A stretch of DNA of 64,000 nucleotides. Source: Maratus speciosus. Lineage: Eukaryota > Arthropoda > Arachnida > Araneae > Salticidae. Every line of letters starts with the position of its first letter. Position 1 is the first letter of the stretch. Below the pieces are notes generated by a model. The model searched no databases. It was not told the origin of the DNA and worked only from the letters and a program-made list of their open reading frames with translations. The DNA lies in assembly GCA_963932465.1 (NCBI GenBank), contig OZ010792.1, positions 510,803,100 to 510,867,099 of the forward strand. Direction: 5' to 3'. Both the position numbers and the translations under genes were made by a program. Below, piece by piece: positions 12,301-24,636 of the stretch.

Positions 12301-12592
12301 TCTTTAACTGATGTTACCGGTCTCGCAGACCGGTGCTTTTTTTTCAATTTTCATAGTTTGTAGATAAACTGAAATTTGCAAGTTACACTACTGAAATTTT
12401 GTTTCGTTTGGAACTTCAGTACTAACACCAGAGACTTTTGAATAGGTGAATGTTAATTATAACACTCATGTACAAAAAGTTTAATACAAAAACATCCTAT
12501 GAGTTAATCGCGGCTTTTCATCTTTCGATGGCGCGGTCTCACAGACCGCTTCACACTAGTTATGTGACCATTTCTGTGACATCATTTAAAGG
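12301..12592. mobile_element. TTAA-flanked MITE, family B copy 1
   Basis: Ends TCTTTAACTGATGT and the inverted CCTTTAAATGATGT are flanked by TTAA on both sides (12297-12300, 12593-12596). The interior has 'ggtctcgcagacc' and 'gcggtctcacagaccgc' hairpins. A TTAA target is characteristic of piggyBac-like transposition. Confidence 0.85.
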
Positions 12593-12864
12593 TTAATTAT
12601 AAAACACACCCGTATTTAGTTACGTTTGCTAGTCTTTGTAAGTCTCCAAGTTACAACTACCTTAACCATACCATATTTTTTTGCTTTTAACACCTTTATG
12701 GTAGTTGAAACTTGGTTTCCAAGATTTAAATAAATGTATTTAGAGTAAGTATTTTAAGCTTAGGTATGAATACCAATTTACCACATGTGGAGACAAGTTG
12801 TGCAATAAAAATGAGTTTGAAATTTTAGATGGCGCTTAAATGTTGAATGTTTTATTAGCAAATA

Positions 12865-13484
12865 CAGTAGAACCCCACTAATCCGAACTAATTGGGACCG
12901 GTGTCTGTTCAGATTACATTTTAGATTACCCGAAATTCCGATAAAAATAGAAAAGATGTGTGCTAAAAAAATTTAAATTATAAGTACTCAGCAGTACTAT
13001 CTCTTGAATTCAGATGAAGAAATTACCTATTTAGTTTAGAATAATCCACAAGATGACTCTGATGTAGTAGAAACTGTTGAGCCAAAGAATGTTCTCGTTT
13101 CTTATTCTGAAGCTGCAAATGTGCTAGAAATAACATTGAAATATATAGAGCAAAGGGAAAATGTGACATCAACAGACTATGTGTAGAAGTTGGCATAATA
13201 TTGCTTCCTCGTCGAAAATAACATCACTTCCTCAGAAAAATCCGGCAAATTCCATCGCCCCAAAAGATCGTAAATGTGTATGTGATAATGTAATGTTTTT
13301 TATTAAATGTAAATGTGATCCTTGAATTTTTCCATTAGTTTCTTTAATGTGAATAAAAAAATGCATGCTGAAAATACTCTTGGTTTTAGTAAAATATTTC
13401 AATCTTTACGGTTAATCTGTTGAAATATAATATTCGAAAATCTATTCGGATTAACCGGAATTTCGGATTAGCAGGGCTCTACTG
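12865..13484 (+). mobile_element. Tigger/pogo-like element, internally deleted
   Basis: Terminal repeats CAGTAGAACCCCACTAATCC and its inverted, diverged partner end at 13484, flanked by TA on both sides. This is the classic pogo/Tigger terminus. The 620-bp element keeps only a C-terminal scrap of the transposase. Confidence 0.9.
13043..13186 (+). pseudogene. Tigger transposase C-terminal relic
   Basis: One frame reads NPQDDSDVVE, then VSYSEAANVLEITLKYIEQ and TSTDYV before a TAG. Acidic residues followed by a SEA..L...L.YIEQ helix match the tail of Tigger/pogo DDE transposases. The catalytic domain is gone, and the frame sits inside the Tigger-like ends. It is not functional. Confidence 0.7.
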
Positions 13485-13566
13485 TATTTACAAAAACTCT
13501 TTAAATCTATCTTTCGAGAATACGATATTTAGTTCCAGGATATTTCTTGGCAGCAGTGTTGCCAGT

Positions 13567-13731
13567 CAGGGGTGTAGTGGAGGGTATACGGGGGCATACG
13601 CCGTATACCTTCTGGATTTTTTTTAAGGAACACCGTGTACCCTCTGTTTCTCAAAGCTATAGTATATACACTCTAGGGTATACGCTCTGCCTTGAGCGTA
13701 TACCCTCAGTGTTTTTTACGACTACACCACT
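13567..13731. mobile_element. hAT-type MITE, family G copy 2
   Basis: It starts CAGGGGTGTAGTGG and ends ACCACT. The same 'gtataccctctg' interior as copy 1 at 4140, with small deletions. Flanks TTGCCAGT and ATGCCAGT agree at 7 of 8 positions, a slightly decayed 8-bp hAT duplication. Confidence 0.85.
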
Positions 13732-13947
13732 ATGCCAGTCTTTTTCCGTTAATTGACGAATGCTTTTTTTCACCTCGGTTACAGGAGGTAAAATATCCGT
13801 CAACTGAAGGAAGTTCGAAAAAATAAGTTGCTGACTTTGTATTCGAACCAGCCATCTTAGCGTTACGAGACTAGTACGATTATCACTGGGCTACAGTTGT
13901 AGAGTAGCGAAACACTTTGAAGTTAAAATATTTGCTTCAGATAGGTA

Positions 13948-15363
13948 GAGTAGGTGGGGGTAAAGATACGCACTTTCCATAAATTTTGATTTTTAACGCG
14001 CACGTTGGTCTTAACTTATGTAATGAGTGATTAAAATGTTAGATTAGAACCTTATGAAAGTGCCACCATCAACCGATATCCTGTCAAATTATAATTCCGT
14101 CAGAAATTGTAATTTTTAAACATTGCATTGCGTATTTTTGCCCCATTGGTTGGGGTAAAAGTAACGAGTGGTGGGGCAAAGATACGCAGTGTGTATTTTT
14201 GCCCCATTACTGCGGGGTTTTGCCTCATTTACAATAAAACGAATAAGTTATGTAAAAGCATTAGTAAATTTCACTAGTATTTATAATTAAACTGAAAATA
14301 AGTTAAACCATGAAAAAAGGAAAAACAGGTCTGTGAGATCGCAATTAGCCTCTAACTGCTGGGACAAAACTTGTTGCATAAATACTGTGAGTGATCTCTC
14401 AGACCCCTTGATCGTAGAATAAATAAAAGGGTCGCAAAACGCAAACAACAAATTGTACCGTAAATACTGTGAGCGGTCTACCAAACCGCTTGATAGTAAG
14501 AGTGAATAAAAGGGTTGACTGACTCGAAAGATACTGTTTCTGTACTAAACTTTATGTAAAGGCCTATTATAATAAAAATTCTCCTCATTCAGAAGTCTTT
14601 AGCGATACTAAGTTTCCTAACGAATCAAAATTAAACTAACATCAGTAATTAAACTGAAAATTACGTTACTGTGAAAACTGAATATAGCAGTGGTCTGTGA
14701 GATTGTTAACAGGTGTTAAGATTTAAAACAAAAGCATTTTATGAAACAAGAATATTGATTTTTAAAAGTAGGTAGGTAGATATCTACGTTCTATATTTAA
14801 AAAAAAAACTTAATTAGGAAAAGGTAGTTAACTAGCTTATTAGTTAAGTAGCTATTATATTTTATATAATAGTAACTTATAAAAAATAAAACTTCCACAA
14901 CGTAATTGAGGAAAGCTTTGCATCTAGCTAAAACGATGTGGCAAAGCCCCGCATCTTAAACTTGTGCGTATCTTTGTCCCAAGACGGGTGCGTACTTTTA
15001 CCCCATTCTGCAGTATTTTGCTTAATCGGCTACCTACCAGTTTAAACAAATGCGATCAAGGTAAACTATGCGGCATTTAGAAGCTAAAGAGCTTGTTTTC
15101 CACTGAATTTTTGGATTTGTAAAATTCGAAGTATTGTCAGCTAAACAATAGTGAAAATTTAAAAATATTGGATCAAAATTCGAAAATTTAAACTTACCTC
15201 ATTTCCTTGGCACGGAGTGCTACTTTTTGCACAAGGTTTGAATACAGTTATTACACTTGAGACCAAACTGCAACATAGCGATCATGGTTGTAGAAATGTT
15301 TCTTGATATTAAATCAGCCAGTGCGTATCTTTGCCCCGTGCGTATCTTTACCCCCACCTACTC
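13948..15363. mobile_element. 1416-bp TA-flanked element A, copy 1
   Basis: Perfect inverted ends of 26 bp (start GAGTAGGTGGGGG, then taaagatacgcac) are flanked by TA (13946-47, 15364-65). The end motif 'gcgtatctttgcccc' recurs inside (for example near 14120, 14170, 14980, 15320), so the terminus is multiplied. The interior also carries twice a module starting 'aatactgtgag' (14383, 14464). No transposase frame. A second copy, inverted, forms 50678-55210. TA duplication suggests a Tc1/mariner-type mobiliser. Confidence 0.9.
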
Positions 15364-15365
15364 TA

Positions 15366-16351
15366 TGGCTTGATCAATTCCTTTTCAAAAAGCTTTTAAT
15401 TTTGAAGTTAACTTCGGGGAGATTTAGTCTTTAATGAGATTACGGCTGGGGTTTTAATACTGGATAAAAATATGGATTATATTTTTGATTGCTAGATGTG
15501 GAATATGAATTTTTGAGTAATATTGATTTTTTTTTTCTATTTAATAGTTAAATTAATCTCTTTTTAAATGTGTTCATTTAAAATATTAAATGCGAATATT
15601 TATAAACAACTTTTATAAATTCAACGAACTTTATTCAACTTTTAAAAAATTCAATACTTTTGAATGAATGGGAAAAGTATATATTTTTAAATTCGATAAC
15701 CTTTTTCTTTTTTAATTACATTAGAACTTAATTTATGATTTTTCATTTTAAAAATTAATTCTGATTTAATTTTAGAACCAATACGCATGCGTACTAGGAA
15801 TGAATGGAATTTCTTCCTCCTTTGACTTGCGGGAAAAATTCACGGATAAAATGTTTTCAAGGAGTACGGAAATTATTCGTTAAAAAATGAGGAATACTTT
15901 AATGCATATTGACGAGTTTTTTTGACAGAGTACCATATGTGGCAATTATTCGTGTTCTTAGTCCATCCGTTATCTTGGCTTATTCCGCGTGATAAACCTC
16001 GTGAATGATCTTACACTATATTGTTAAATTTAGCCTTTTACTTATCAAAACATTTTGAATTTCAAGGTTTGTTTTGTTGCGCCTCTATCGTTTGTCAGAT
16101 ATCTATGTAAAAAAGAAGGGGGGGGGGGGGGGTAAATAAAGGCATTTCCAGAGTATCTGAATTGGATAAGAAATTTCCGTTTGACTTTTATTTGTAGTGT
16201 ATCGTTTGAAGCGTGAAATGCAGTTTTGAAGGCAGAATTAGTTTTAAATTGGTTAGTACTTTAGGACTTTCAAAGATTACTTCAAAAGTACGAAGTATGT
16301 AAATATTTAAACTGTAACTATCTAAATGTTTTGAATGTTGGTTACCATAGA
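15366..16351. other. No gene recognised
   Basis: AT-rich; a 13-base G-run near 16118-16132. Nothing conserved was recognised. Confidence 0.5.
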
Positions 16352-16355
16352 TTAG

Positions 16356-16662
16356 CTTTTAACTGATGTGACAGAAATGTCACAACTATACTGTGAAGCG
16401 GTATGTGAATCCATCGAAAGATTAATAGAAGGCGCGGTTCACTCATAGGATTTTTTACTTAAGTTATTAAAGTTTATAGTTTTTGTTCTAAAACTTTTTG
16501 AACAGGACTGTTTATAACTGGTACTATCACTTTTGAATAGGTAAATTTTAAACTTCTAAACTAAACAGAATTTCGGTAGTGTTTGTAGTTAAACTGAAAT
16601 TTAAACTATGAAAAATTGAAAAAAAAAAGTAGTGGTTTGAGACCGGTAACATCAGTTAAAGG
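16356..16662. mobile_element. TTAA-flanked MITE, family B copy 2 (inverted)
   Basis: An inverted relative of the 12301 element: left end CTTTTAACTGATGTGACA, right end 'taacatcagttaaagg'. The left flank is TTAG (decayed), the right flank TTAA. Confidence 0.8.
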
Positions 16663-16666
16663 TTAA

Positions 16667-17084
16667 TTTAAATTGTTGACAGTAATGATTTGGTAACACC
16701 GTATGTTATTGGTTACTATTTTAAAATTTTATTAATGCCAATAAAATCGGTGGTTAATACTGTAATTCTAGCCTACATTTTATAAGTTGTATTTTATTTT
16801 TTTATGAAATACTTTCGTATATTGTTCACGGATAGTTATTACTATTTGCACTCTTATTACTCGCATTCAACTCGTTTCGGATTTTTAATCTAAAATATTT
16901 AGGTTTACTGAAGTTTTTACGTATTAAAGTAATTATGTTGCTTGTTAATCACCCTTGTTACACTTAAGTTGCCTGATATCTAGACACTTTGAAGACCTAA
17001 ACATCTTTTACTCTTGACAAAGTACTTGAAACTTATCCCTAATCTAAGAATCTTTGGCAATATCTGGCTTATAAATTTGCTTAA
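16667..17084. other. No gene recognised
   Basis: AT-rich spacer between two MITEs. Confidence 0.5.
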
Positions 17085-17637
17085 GTAGTCTCAACAGGAC
17101 TTTTAAGGCTTCAAAATTTATTTAAGATGTTAACTATCTTTTCTGAACATTTTGATATAATTGTTTCCTTGAAATTCCCATTAGAACAGAAGCTATGGCT
17201 TTTAGCATTATAGCTGATGCGGCGTTTCCGAAAGTTTGAAGTCATTTCTCTCCAAATGACGTTTTTGGGCATAACGCGCAGGATATATGAAACTTCTGAA
17301 TATTTCTTTCATGAAATTTTCAAAACATGTTTCATGTTAGTCTGTATAAACTGAACCTAAAATTTCCTTTTTGTTAAATATTTTTTTAGGTGATTATACT
17401 GTTGAAATTTTCAAAATTTTTTTTTAATTAGCTAAATACAACTTTAAAGCATTTTTATATTTTTAATACAAATTTATTAGGTTCAGTATAATCATTACAA
17501 TCTGAAGTATAAGTAGACGTCAAAAATTTCCTTCCAGTTGCAAAATTTATTTTTTGTAATCCTGCGCGTAATAAGATATTACATGTTGAAAATTATATTC
17601 ATTTTTTTTTTTTCCATTTTAAGAGTCCTGGGACCCC
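17085..17637. mobile_element. TTAA-flanked MITE, family H copy 1
   Basis: Reverse orientation relative to copies at 27.6, 48.7 and 56.7 kb. Ends 'gtagtctcaacaggact' and 'agtcctgggacccc' are flanked by TTAA at 17081 and 17638. The interior shares 'aaccataacttctg'-type and 'tgaacctaaaatttcc' blocks with the other copies. Confidence 0.85.
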
Positions 17638-17641
17638 TTAA

Positions 17642-18578
17642 GCGCTTGGTGATGGTATGCTGAATACAGATATATTAAATTTCGTCAAAAGTAGTTTGTC
17701 ATTATTTTTAATGACTTGTGAATTATTTGAATGTAAGGAGGTGAAACGACAGAAATAAGGCTCGAAATAAACTATTACATGTGTAAGGTTAATAAGTTTT
17801 TCGAACTATTGTTACATTACAACAAAGCGCAAAAATATAGAAAAAAAATAAGCTATGTTTATGCTACTTTTGCACTAAGTTTATAGTTTGAATTTGAATT
17901 GAAATTGATTATATTACTTATGTTTTCTGAAAGTGTTCGATTCTACAAAATGCAGGATTTCGGGTGTATCAGTACACATCCTTTCTTGAATGTTTCTGTT
18001 TTTTGAATACGTAACGTTAATTGGGTGCGAAAACAATCGTATGTAGGCACATACGTCCTGGTATTTCACATGGCGTTCATGATGTATGTCGTGATGCATA
18101 TGGGTTAAGCATACAATGTCCTCTATACATGTTCAATCAAAATGAAATGCTCAAAATAGTATAGTATAAAAGGGTAAACACCTTAACCCTGAACTAATTC
18201 AAAGTTTGACTTTATTAAGGCATATCAAAGAACATAAAATGTACATTCCTATCGTATTGCAAAAATTGGTTACAGAAGGACTTGACGTCAGCGTTAAAAT
18301 GTTTTAATAAACTTTGTCACCTTTTTCCTTGGATTTTCATGTTTATTAACTTTGTTACAATATATTTGTTGCTTTACATTATTGTAGTCGGGGACTTAGG
18401 CTATCCACGGGCAAACCTCTTTTTTTTTTTGGGGGGGGGGGGCGCTTCTATCTATCCATAGAAACTGCTCGAGAATGTGGAAGTGGCCAGTACTAAAATT
18501 CATACATATTGTGTGCATAAATTCCGTACCTGGTACTATTCACATCTGTATACAGGGTATAGCAAAATGATCTCAACT
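17642..18578. other. No gene recognised
   Basis: AT-rich. An 11-T run passes directly into a 12-G run at 18420-18442. Confidence 0.5.
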
Positions 18579-18582
18579 TTAA

Positions 18583-18857
18583 CCCGGGAGGACGGGCGCC
18601 ACGAAAAGTAACACGAGAACGGGCATGGGGTGTCAGCACACCCCAAACATATTAAAGGTTATAAATACGAAAAAACACTTTAGAATTCTGTCTGTTAGTG
18701 AAATTTATGATAATTACTTTCTCGTGAAAAATAACTGAAATGTTAAATTATAGTTAATTTTTAAAATTAATAAACAATAAATTAAAAGCACTCAACGACA
18801 GCAGACGAATATTTTCGAGCGTGGGGTGTCAAAACACCCCGCGTCCGTCCTGCCGGG
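18583..18857. mobile_element. TTAA-flanked MITE, family R
   Basis: 275 bp with ends CCCGGGAGGACGGGCG and the inverted CGTCCGTCCTGCCGGG, TTAA on both sides (18579, 18858). Inside each end is a small hairpin, GGGGTGTC...CACCCC. Non-coding; piggyBac-like target. Confidence 0.9.
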
Positions 18858-18861
18858 TTAA

Positions 18862-20570
18862 GAAATTATTAAAATAATGAAGAAAAAAATGATTGGTTGA
18901 TTGTATTTGCTTGCAAAATTTTACTTTGCTTATCTACGTATAAGATGTCTAAAAGAATGTCCTCAGATGGTCAGAATTAATGGTTTTAACTTACCTCGTT
19001 ACGGGAAAAGTAGAATTTTTTAAACAATAGAATACCAAGTTGTTATAATAAAATTTCAAACATTGTTTTCTAATATTTTCTAATTCATATTGTTAGTCGG
19101 TCGGGAAGTAGAGGGGGACTGCACTCCCTTCCTAAACGTTTGAAAATATATTTTGATCACTTTAGGCAAATTTTAACCATTTGGTACCTTTTTTAAATGA
19201 AAACCCTGCTTATTCCCAGGTTGCACCCCACCCCCCACCCCCTAAAAAGGGGGTCAGAGGCAGCTGCCCTGCATTAATCGGGTCCTGATTGTAGTAAACA
19301 AATGAATGTTGCTTCCCATGTTGATGTATTAAGTTTCACGGCTGAAAATTTTAAATTTGCCATTTTCAGTTAATTTTCCAAACAAACTTTGAAAATGTTT
19401 ATTCGAGGAAGTAAATGTTGATATATACTCTTAATTTCTGTAAGGTGTAAAATAACCTTTAACATTAGTTTTATTAGTCTGTGTACATGTTTCTACTCCA
19501 TCAAAGCCATTATCAAGAATATATTCTAAAATTACATGATGTAATGACTTGAAACGACATCATTCAATTTACGTACTCTTTCGGATTACGCATGTTTTTA
19601 CTTGGGTGCTTCTGCTTATTTCCATATTCGCAAACATTGTATAACTAAGGCCATAATTTTAAATTCAATATGCTACGATGAAGCATCATTTTTCTCTTGA
19701 AATGTGTGGATAGTATAATAGATTGGAAGGAAAGTTCTTACTGTCATTGAAATTTATTTGGGTGTTTCTTGATATAGATAAACCAAAGCTCCGGCAAGAT
19801 AATTGGCTTTATATAAGCTACATGCTCATTTTTTCTACCTAAATTTCCTGCTCTAGCCGTACCAATATAGTAATTCTTTGATCGGTCTGCTTTAATAAAT
19901 GGTATTTCATATACTCCTGAATAATTAATTGGGTCAATTTTAATGCAAATGATTTTTTAATTTTGGAGGGGTTGGCTATTAAGCAGATGTTGAAACGTTT
20001 AAGGCTGTATTTTAATTTCTCTGGATTCTATCGTTTCTATATCTGCTTCAATAACCAAACTCCCTCCAAAATAAGGAATATCATTTACAAATTAATCTCC
20101 CTTTTGAGAATATTTGAAATAATTTATTTTTAATCCACTAAGTTTTAAGAATATTCTGTGTATTTGCAACCTCTTAAAAATAATCGCCCACCCCAGACAC
20201 TGCTCTGGTTTAAACTTTCAGAAATCGGAGCAGGAAAGTATTCTTGCTGAGTTGCCACCATTTGAATATTTTTTTTACTTTAGTTTTTTTCTTGACAAAA
20301 AGACGGACTATAAAAAATTTTCCTTAAATCTTGATTTGTTTTAGAATGTAAGAATTTTAATTTACAAAAACTCTGCATACAGTTTTAAAGCTGAAGTTTA
20401 AACTTTTAAAACTATCCTCTTTAAATTTTTTTATAGTTTACTCGTGATGTTTTTTAATCAAAAATGAAGAATGTGTATTTGTTTTATGTAAAATTAACTT
20501 TTTAAAACCATAAAATATAAAAATATTCGGCCGAAACCTCTATTTGGTGCATCTTATTCAGGAGTGTGGA
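18862..20570. other. No gene recognised
   Basis: AT-rich with a short C-rich patch near 19225-19250. Nothing conserved was recognised. Confidence 0.5.
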
Positions 20571-21330
20571 TATTAAAGATAATGGTTGGAAATTCTTGGC
20601 GAACTGTGTTCAGATTAATTGCACTTGTGTAATAATTTAAATTTTGTTTTCTTAAACGGTAGATTTGCTTGTTGTTCAATGGCCTGAAAGAAACAGTCGT
20701 GAAATCTTCGCTGTAGCGATGGTTACGCTGAAGATTGGAATTATATGGAAGACTGCTTTTTGAACGACCTGGGTTGTGTCCCGGCTTAAAATTTCAGCTC
20801 TTAAAACCAGCCAGTAACATCACCCTTTTTAAAAGCTAAGTGACACTGTTGGTAGCATGCATTTTCAATTGGGCAGGGTTAGAAAGTTTTCGAAGTCCTT
20901 TCTTCTTTTAAATTCCATTTGAAGGCATATCTAGTAATTTTAAAAATGCACAACACTTGAATGTTTAGTGTTTTAGGCCGAATTGAAGCTCTAAATTCAA
21001 ATTTCTTTTACCAGATATGCTGTTACACAATGAATTGGTATTCAAAGTACTTTCAATTTACTCCTTCAAAATTCCAAAAAAGTACATGTATTTATTGAAC
21101 AAAGCTACTCTAACATTAAAGGATTGAAATAGCTCTTCCAAGAACAAAGATAATGGTTGGAACTTCTTGGCGAACTATATTCATATTACTTGTGTAAGAA
21201 CTAAGTTTTGTGCGTTTTCTTAAACGGTAGATTTGCTTATTGCTTTCAATGGTCAGAAAGAAAGTCATGAAATCTTCGCTGTAGCGATGGTTACGCTGAA
21301 GATTGGAATTATGGAAGACTCGGTCACTTC
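20571..21330 (+). repeat. Direct duplication of a ~190-bp unit
   Basis: Units at about 20575-20760 and 21147-21330 share 'aaagataatggttgga', 'ttcttaaacggtagattt' and 'gaaatcttcgctgtagcgat'. The last block continues into a stem with 'tacgctgaagatt'. They lie about 570 bp apart, with unrelated sequence between. Confidence 0.75.
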
Positions 21331-22257
21331 ATTACTTTCATTTGATAAGTTATGTCTATTGCATGTGTTAAAACCAAATTATGGAAAAGGAACATGACTT
21401 TTATTCAACGGATATCATAAGCACCTGTTGCAATGTTTGATAATTTTGCCAAGATTAAATGTCGTTATTTAGCATGTGGCTATAGTTAACGCCATGAATG
21501 CGATTGTCAGTTTATGTATCGCAATACACAGACAATCGCAAATTCACTCAACCTCAACTAATGGTCTTTGCTAATCATGAAATTTGAGATTCCCCAAGAC
21601 TTTCTGAAACTTTAGTTTCAAATTGCCTATATGTACTTATGCATCTCAACCATTCTGTACGCGGAAATAAGCATTTTAAACGCTTTAAAGCGATCGGATA
21701 CGAATAGTCCCCAGCGAAAAATAGCATGTATTTTGCTTAAAATACGAAGTGTGCAATATTTACATTTATATGCAATACGTGATGTGGAATAATTCGCACA
21801 ATATATCATGTATATTTGTTCAAAGTGTCACTTTAATGCAAAACATTAACTTTCTCGTCAGATTCAATTAAATAGATCAAAAAATTTAAGAAATGAAGTC
21901 ATAATAAAATAAGCGAGGTGTGGATGGGGAATAATTATGAATAAAATCCTGGGACTTCTTTTAAGCATGGCTTTATTAGATAATATGGATTTCAACTAAA
22001 ATACAAAACTTGAGTTTATTTTAATCTTTTTTGCACGACATTTCACTCTTTGCTATTTATAGAATGGTGTAATGAAATTAAACTTTAAAATTCCAAATTG
22101 AAACTGAAAATTTATAGTTTGTCATGTGGCACAAAATAGTTTGCCAATTTGAAACTGTTAATTCGGATCACTCCAAGACCCAATACTTCAGTAATACTTT
22201 ATTAATAGTATATTCGGGATATCTTGAGAGAATTTTCGCCATTTAACTCCTGTTTGG
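21331..22257. other. No gene recognised
   Basis: Contains a small hairpin near 21498-21540 (gcgattgtc and gacaatcgc). Otherwise AT-rich and unannotated. Confidence 0.5.
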
Positions 22258-22259
22258 TA

Positions 22260-23073
22260 GGGGAGACCAGGGGAATGCCGCCAACCCGGGTTATGCCGCC
22301 ACCCCACCTAGTTTAAAAACTAAGAGCAGTTTGAGATAGTGAATGTGCCGGCACTATAGCGGCCAACACTATAAACAGTGCCTAAAGTGAGTGACTTTGC
22401 TGTACGTCGTTCGTTTGTTCTAGTGAAAAATGTAGTTTTCCTCTAGTTGCTTATTATTTTGGAGCTTCAAATGCGTAGAGATAAGCACCTTTTATTATAA
22501 CATTAGGTATTTAAGATAATATGACCCGTAATCTACAAACATTCGCCGACATTTTGATGCAATGTGTTGAAAAAGTTCGGTTCTTCTTTCGGCTTTGCTT
22601 GGGGATTTCCGCCATATTGTCCTCTCGGGGTAATGCCGTCGCCATGCAAATCGGGTGAGAAATAACCTCATTTTAATGTAGTGGAGCCGAGTCAGCAGAG
22701 TGACTTTTGCAATATGAAGTAAATTGTAAGCTTAACCATTATTCTGCTCAATTACATTGCTTTCTAACTATTTTCAGTAGGTTGTGTTTCCTAGTATCCA
22801 TTTGATGCATGTACTAGGTCATTAAAGAGTGGCGGCATTACCCCAGTACAGTGGCGGAATTACCCCAGTGTCCTGGGTAATCCCGCCACTGTGCAGAGGT
22901 TTAAAAAATATTTTTTTATGTATGCTTACTTTCAGTTATGATTACGGTTAAATTTATACAGATACTAAAGATCATGATTCAGCTTTAGAATTTTTACTAT
23001 TAAAAAATAAACATTTTTTCGAGGTGAAAAAATTTAAATTCCTTTAAGGTGTCGCCATTCCCCCGGTCTCCCC
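22260..23073. mobile_element. TA-flanked element, family C copy 1
   Basis: 814 bp with ends GGGGAGACCAGGGGAATG and the inverted CATTCCCCCGGTCTCCCC, flanked by TA (22258, 23074). The interior repeats 'ggcggcatta/aatgccgcc' phrases, again a multiplied terminus. No transposase frame was found. Confidence 0.9.
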
Positions 23074-23246
23074 TACGTCTAAGCGTTTTCTAAAACAAAT
23101 ATACCATATTTAGCAAAATAGTGCCATAAAGTAGACTACTAATGTCATTTATTCCACCCGATTGTTCAGATATGCGAAACAAGACCAATGATAAAATGCA
23201 TAGCACATTGGGAAAACAATAGCATTTCTTGGTGTGTGTATATATA

Positions 23247-24261
23247 GGGGAGACCGGGGGAATGGAGACACCTTAAGGGAATTTAAATTTTTTCATTTAA
23301 TAGTAAAAATTCCAAAGCTGAATCATTATCTTTAGTATCTGTATAAATTTAACTGTAATCATAACTGTAAAATAAGCACACATAAATTTTTCTTTCATCC
23401 TCTGGTAGACGAGGTGCTGGGTTCGATCCCAATCGCGCCCGTCGGCCTAATCGTTCGGAGTTTTCGTGGTTTTCTTCGAACCTTGGTTCTCCAAGCGTTA
23501 ATACGGGTTAGGTTCCCTTAGAAAGACCTCCACGGAAGGCACTCCCCCCCCTTTGGGCCTATATCCCACGTGCTGATAATTGGCCGACATAAATACAACC
23601 AACCAACCTTTCATCCTCTGTACAGTGGCGGGATTACCCAGGACACTGGGGTAATTCCGCCACTGTATCGGGGTAATGACGCCACTCTTTAATGACCTAG
23701 TAAATACATAAAATGAATACTGGGAAACGCATAACCTACTGAAAATATTTAGAAAGCAATGTAATTTAGCTGAATAATTGCAATGTCCCTTAAGCTGGAC
23801 TTATTAATGTGCTAAGCTTACAATTTAACTCATTGCAGAAGTCACCCTTTGCCCTGGTGTCGACATTACCCCGAGAGGACGGAAATCCCCCAGCCAAGCC
23901 GAAAGAACCTAACCTATTGCAAAAATTGCATCAAAATGTCAGCGAATGCATGTAGATTACGGGTAATAGTATCTTAAGTATCTAATGTTACAATAAACGG
24001 TGTTTACCTCTACTCATTTGAAGCTCCAAAATAAGAAAAAAATAGACTAGATTTTTTATAGATGAAAACTAAATTTTTCACGAACAAACTAACGACGTAC
24101 AATAAAATCTCCCTCTAGGCATTTTCTATTGTTGGCCCGCTATAGTGCAGGCGCATTCACTATCGCAAACTGCCGTTACTTTTTAATCTATTTAAAAAAA
24201 AAAAAAAAAAAAAAAGGCGGGGTGGCGGCATAACCCGAGTGGTGCCATTCCCCCGTCTCTC
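23247..24261. mobile_element. TA-flanked element, family C copy 2 (inverted, carries a SINE)
   Basis: It starts GGGGAGACCGGGGGAATG after TA at 23245. The right end near 24261 is decayed. It is inverted relative to copy 1, only 173 bp away. A SINE with a 13-bp duplication is inserted at 23405; without it the element is about 799 bp, close to copy 1. A long A-run lies at about 24190-24212. Confidence 0.85.
23405..23607 (+). mobile_element. 5'-truncated tRNA-derived SINE
   Basis: 203 bp flanked by a perfect 13-bp duplication, CTTTCATCCTCTG (23392-23404 and 23608-23620). Near the start is a Pol III B box (GGTTCGATCCC). The A box is missing, so the copy is truncated in its tRNA head. The tail is a short repeat of AACC. 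A central 'cgtggttttc' block resembles conserved SINE bodies known in arthropods (from memory). Retrotransposition by a LINE machinery is inferred from the duplication. Confidence 0.85.
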
Positions 24262-24362
24262 AATCTCGTAAAATGAAATGCAGTAAAGAGTTAAACTGCT
24301 CTTTTTCAAAATATAAATTTATTCATTAATGCGCTAATGATTAATCTAACATTTCTTTTTAG

Positions 24363-24582
24363 ATACAATCTCTCTCAGCATACATAAGTGGCATATTCTA
24401 ATTGACTCTTGTCGAACCGGCAATGGACACGGCCAAGACGATCGTTTCTGGAAGCAAAGTGCATCGCCCTCTCGTGGACGAGACTGTGACTACAGAAGAC
24501 TGGAAGAAAGCCAGGGAAGAACTAAACGAAACCCCTGACACCAGAGTAGCACTCCTCAAGAGGTTCAAAGAATTACTCGCAG
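24363..24582 (+). CDS. CRAL-TRIO lipid-binding protein (clavesin/alpha-TTP-like), first coding exon
   Basis: A polypyrimidine tract and AG at 24361-24362 suggest the exon begins at 24363 with 60 nt of 5' UTR. The first ATG is at 24423; the frame upstream has no other ATG. It encodes 53 residues plus one base and stops at AG|gtgagt, a strong donor (phase 1). The peptide contains DWKKAREELNETP followed by RVALLKRFKELL, the N-terminal helix of CRAL-TRIO proteins (KAREELNE is typical of clavesins). The next exon at 40349 continues in the right phase. Members of this family carry hydrophobic ligands such as tocopherol, retinal or phosphoinositides; the ligand here is unknown. At least one upstream noncoding exon is implied. 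Confidence 0.85.
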
Positions 24583-24636
24583 GTGAGTTCTGTTACAAAA
24601 CTGGTAAAAGCACTCTAACCTCTTCGAGTAGTCAAA

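Noticed and set aside
23405..23440. tRNA gene from the B box GGTTCGATCCC
   Set aside because: No A box or acceptor stem, and the 13-bp duplication shows a retroposed SINE.
24402..24422. Extension of the CRAL-TRIO ORF upstream to a TTG at 24402
   Set aside because: TTG is not a likely start in a eukaryotic gene, and the ATG at 24423 is the first in-frame ATG. The extra codons are better read as 5' UTR.
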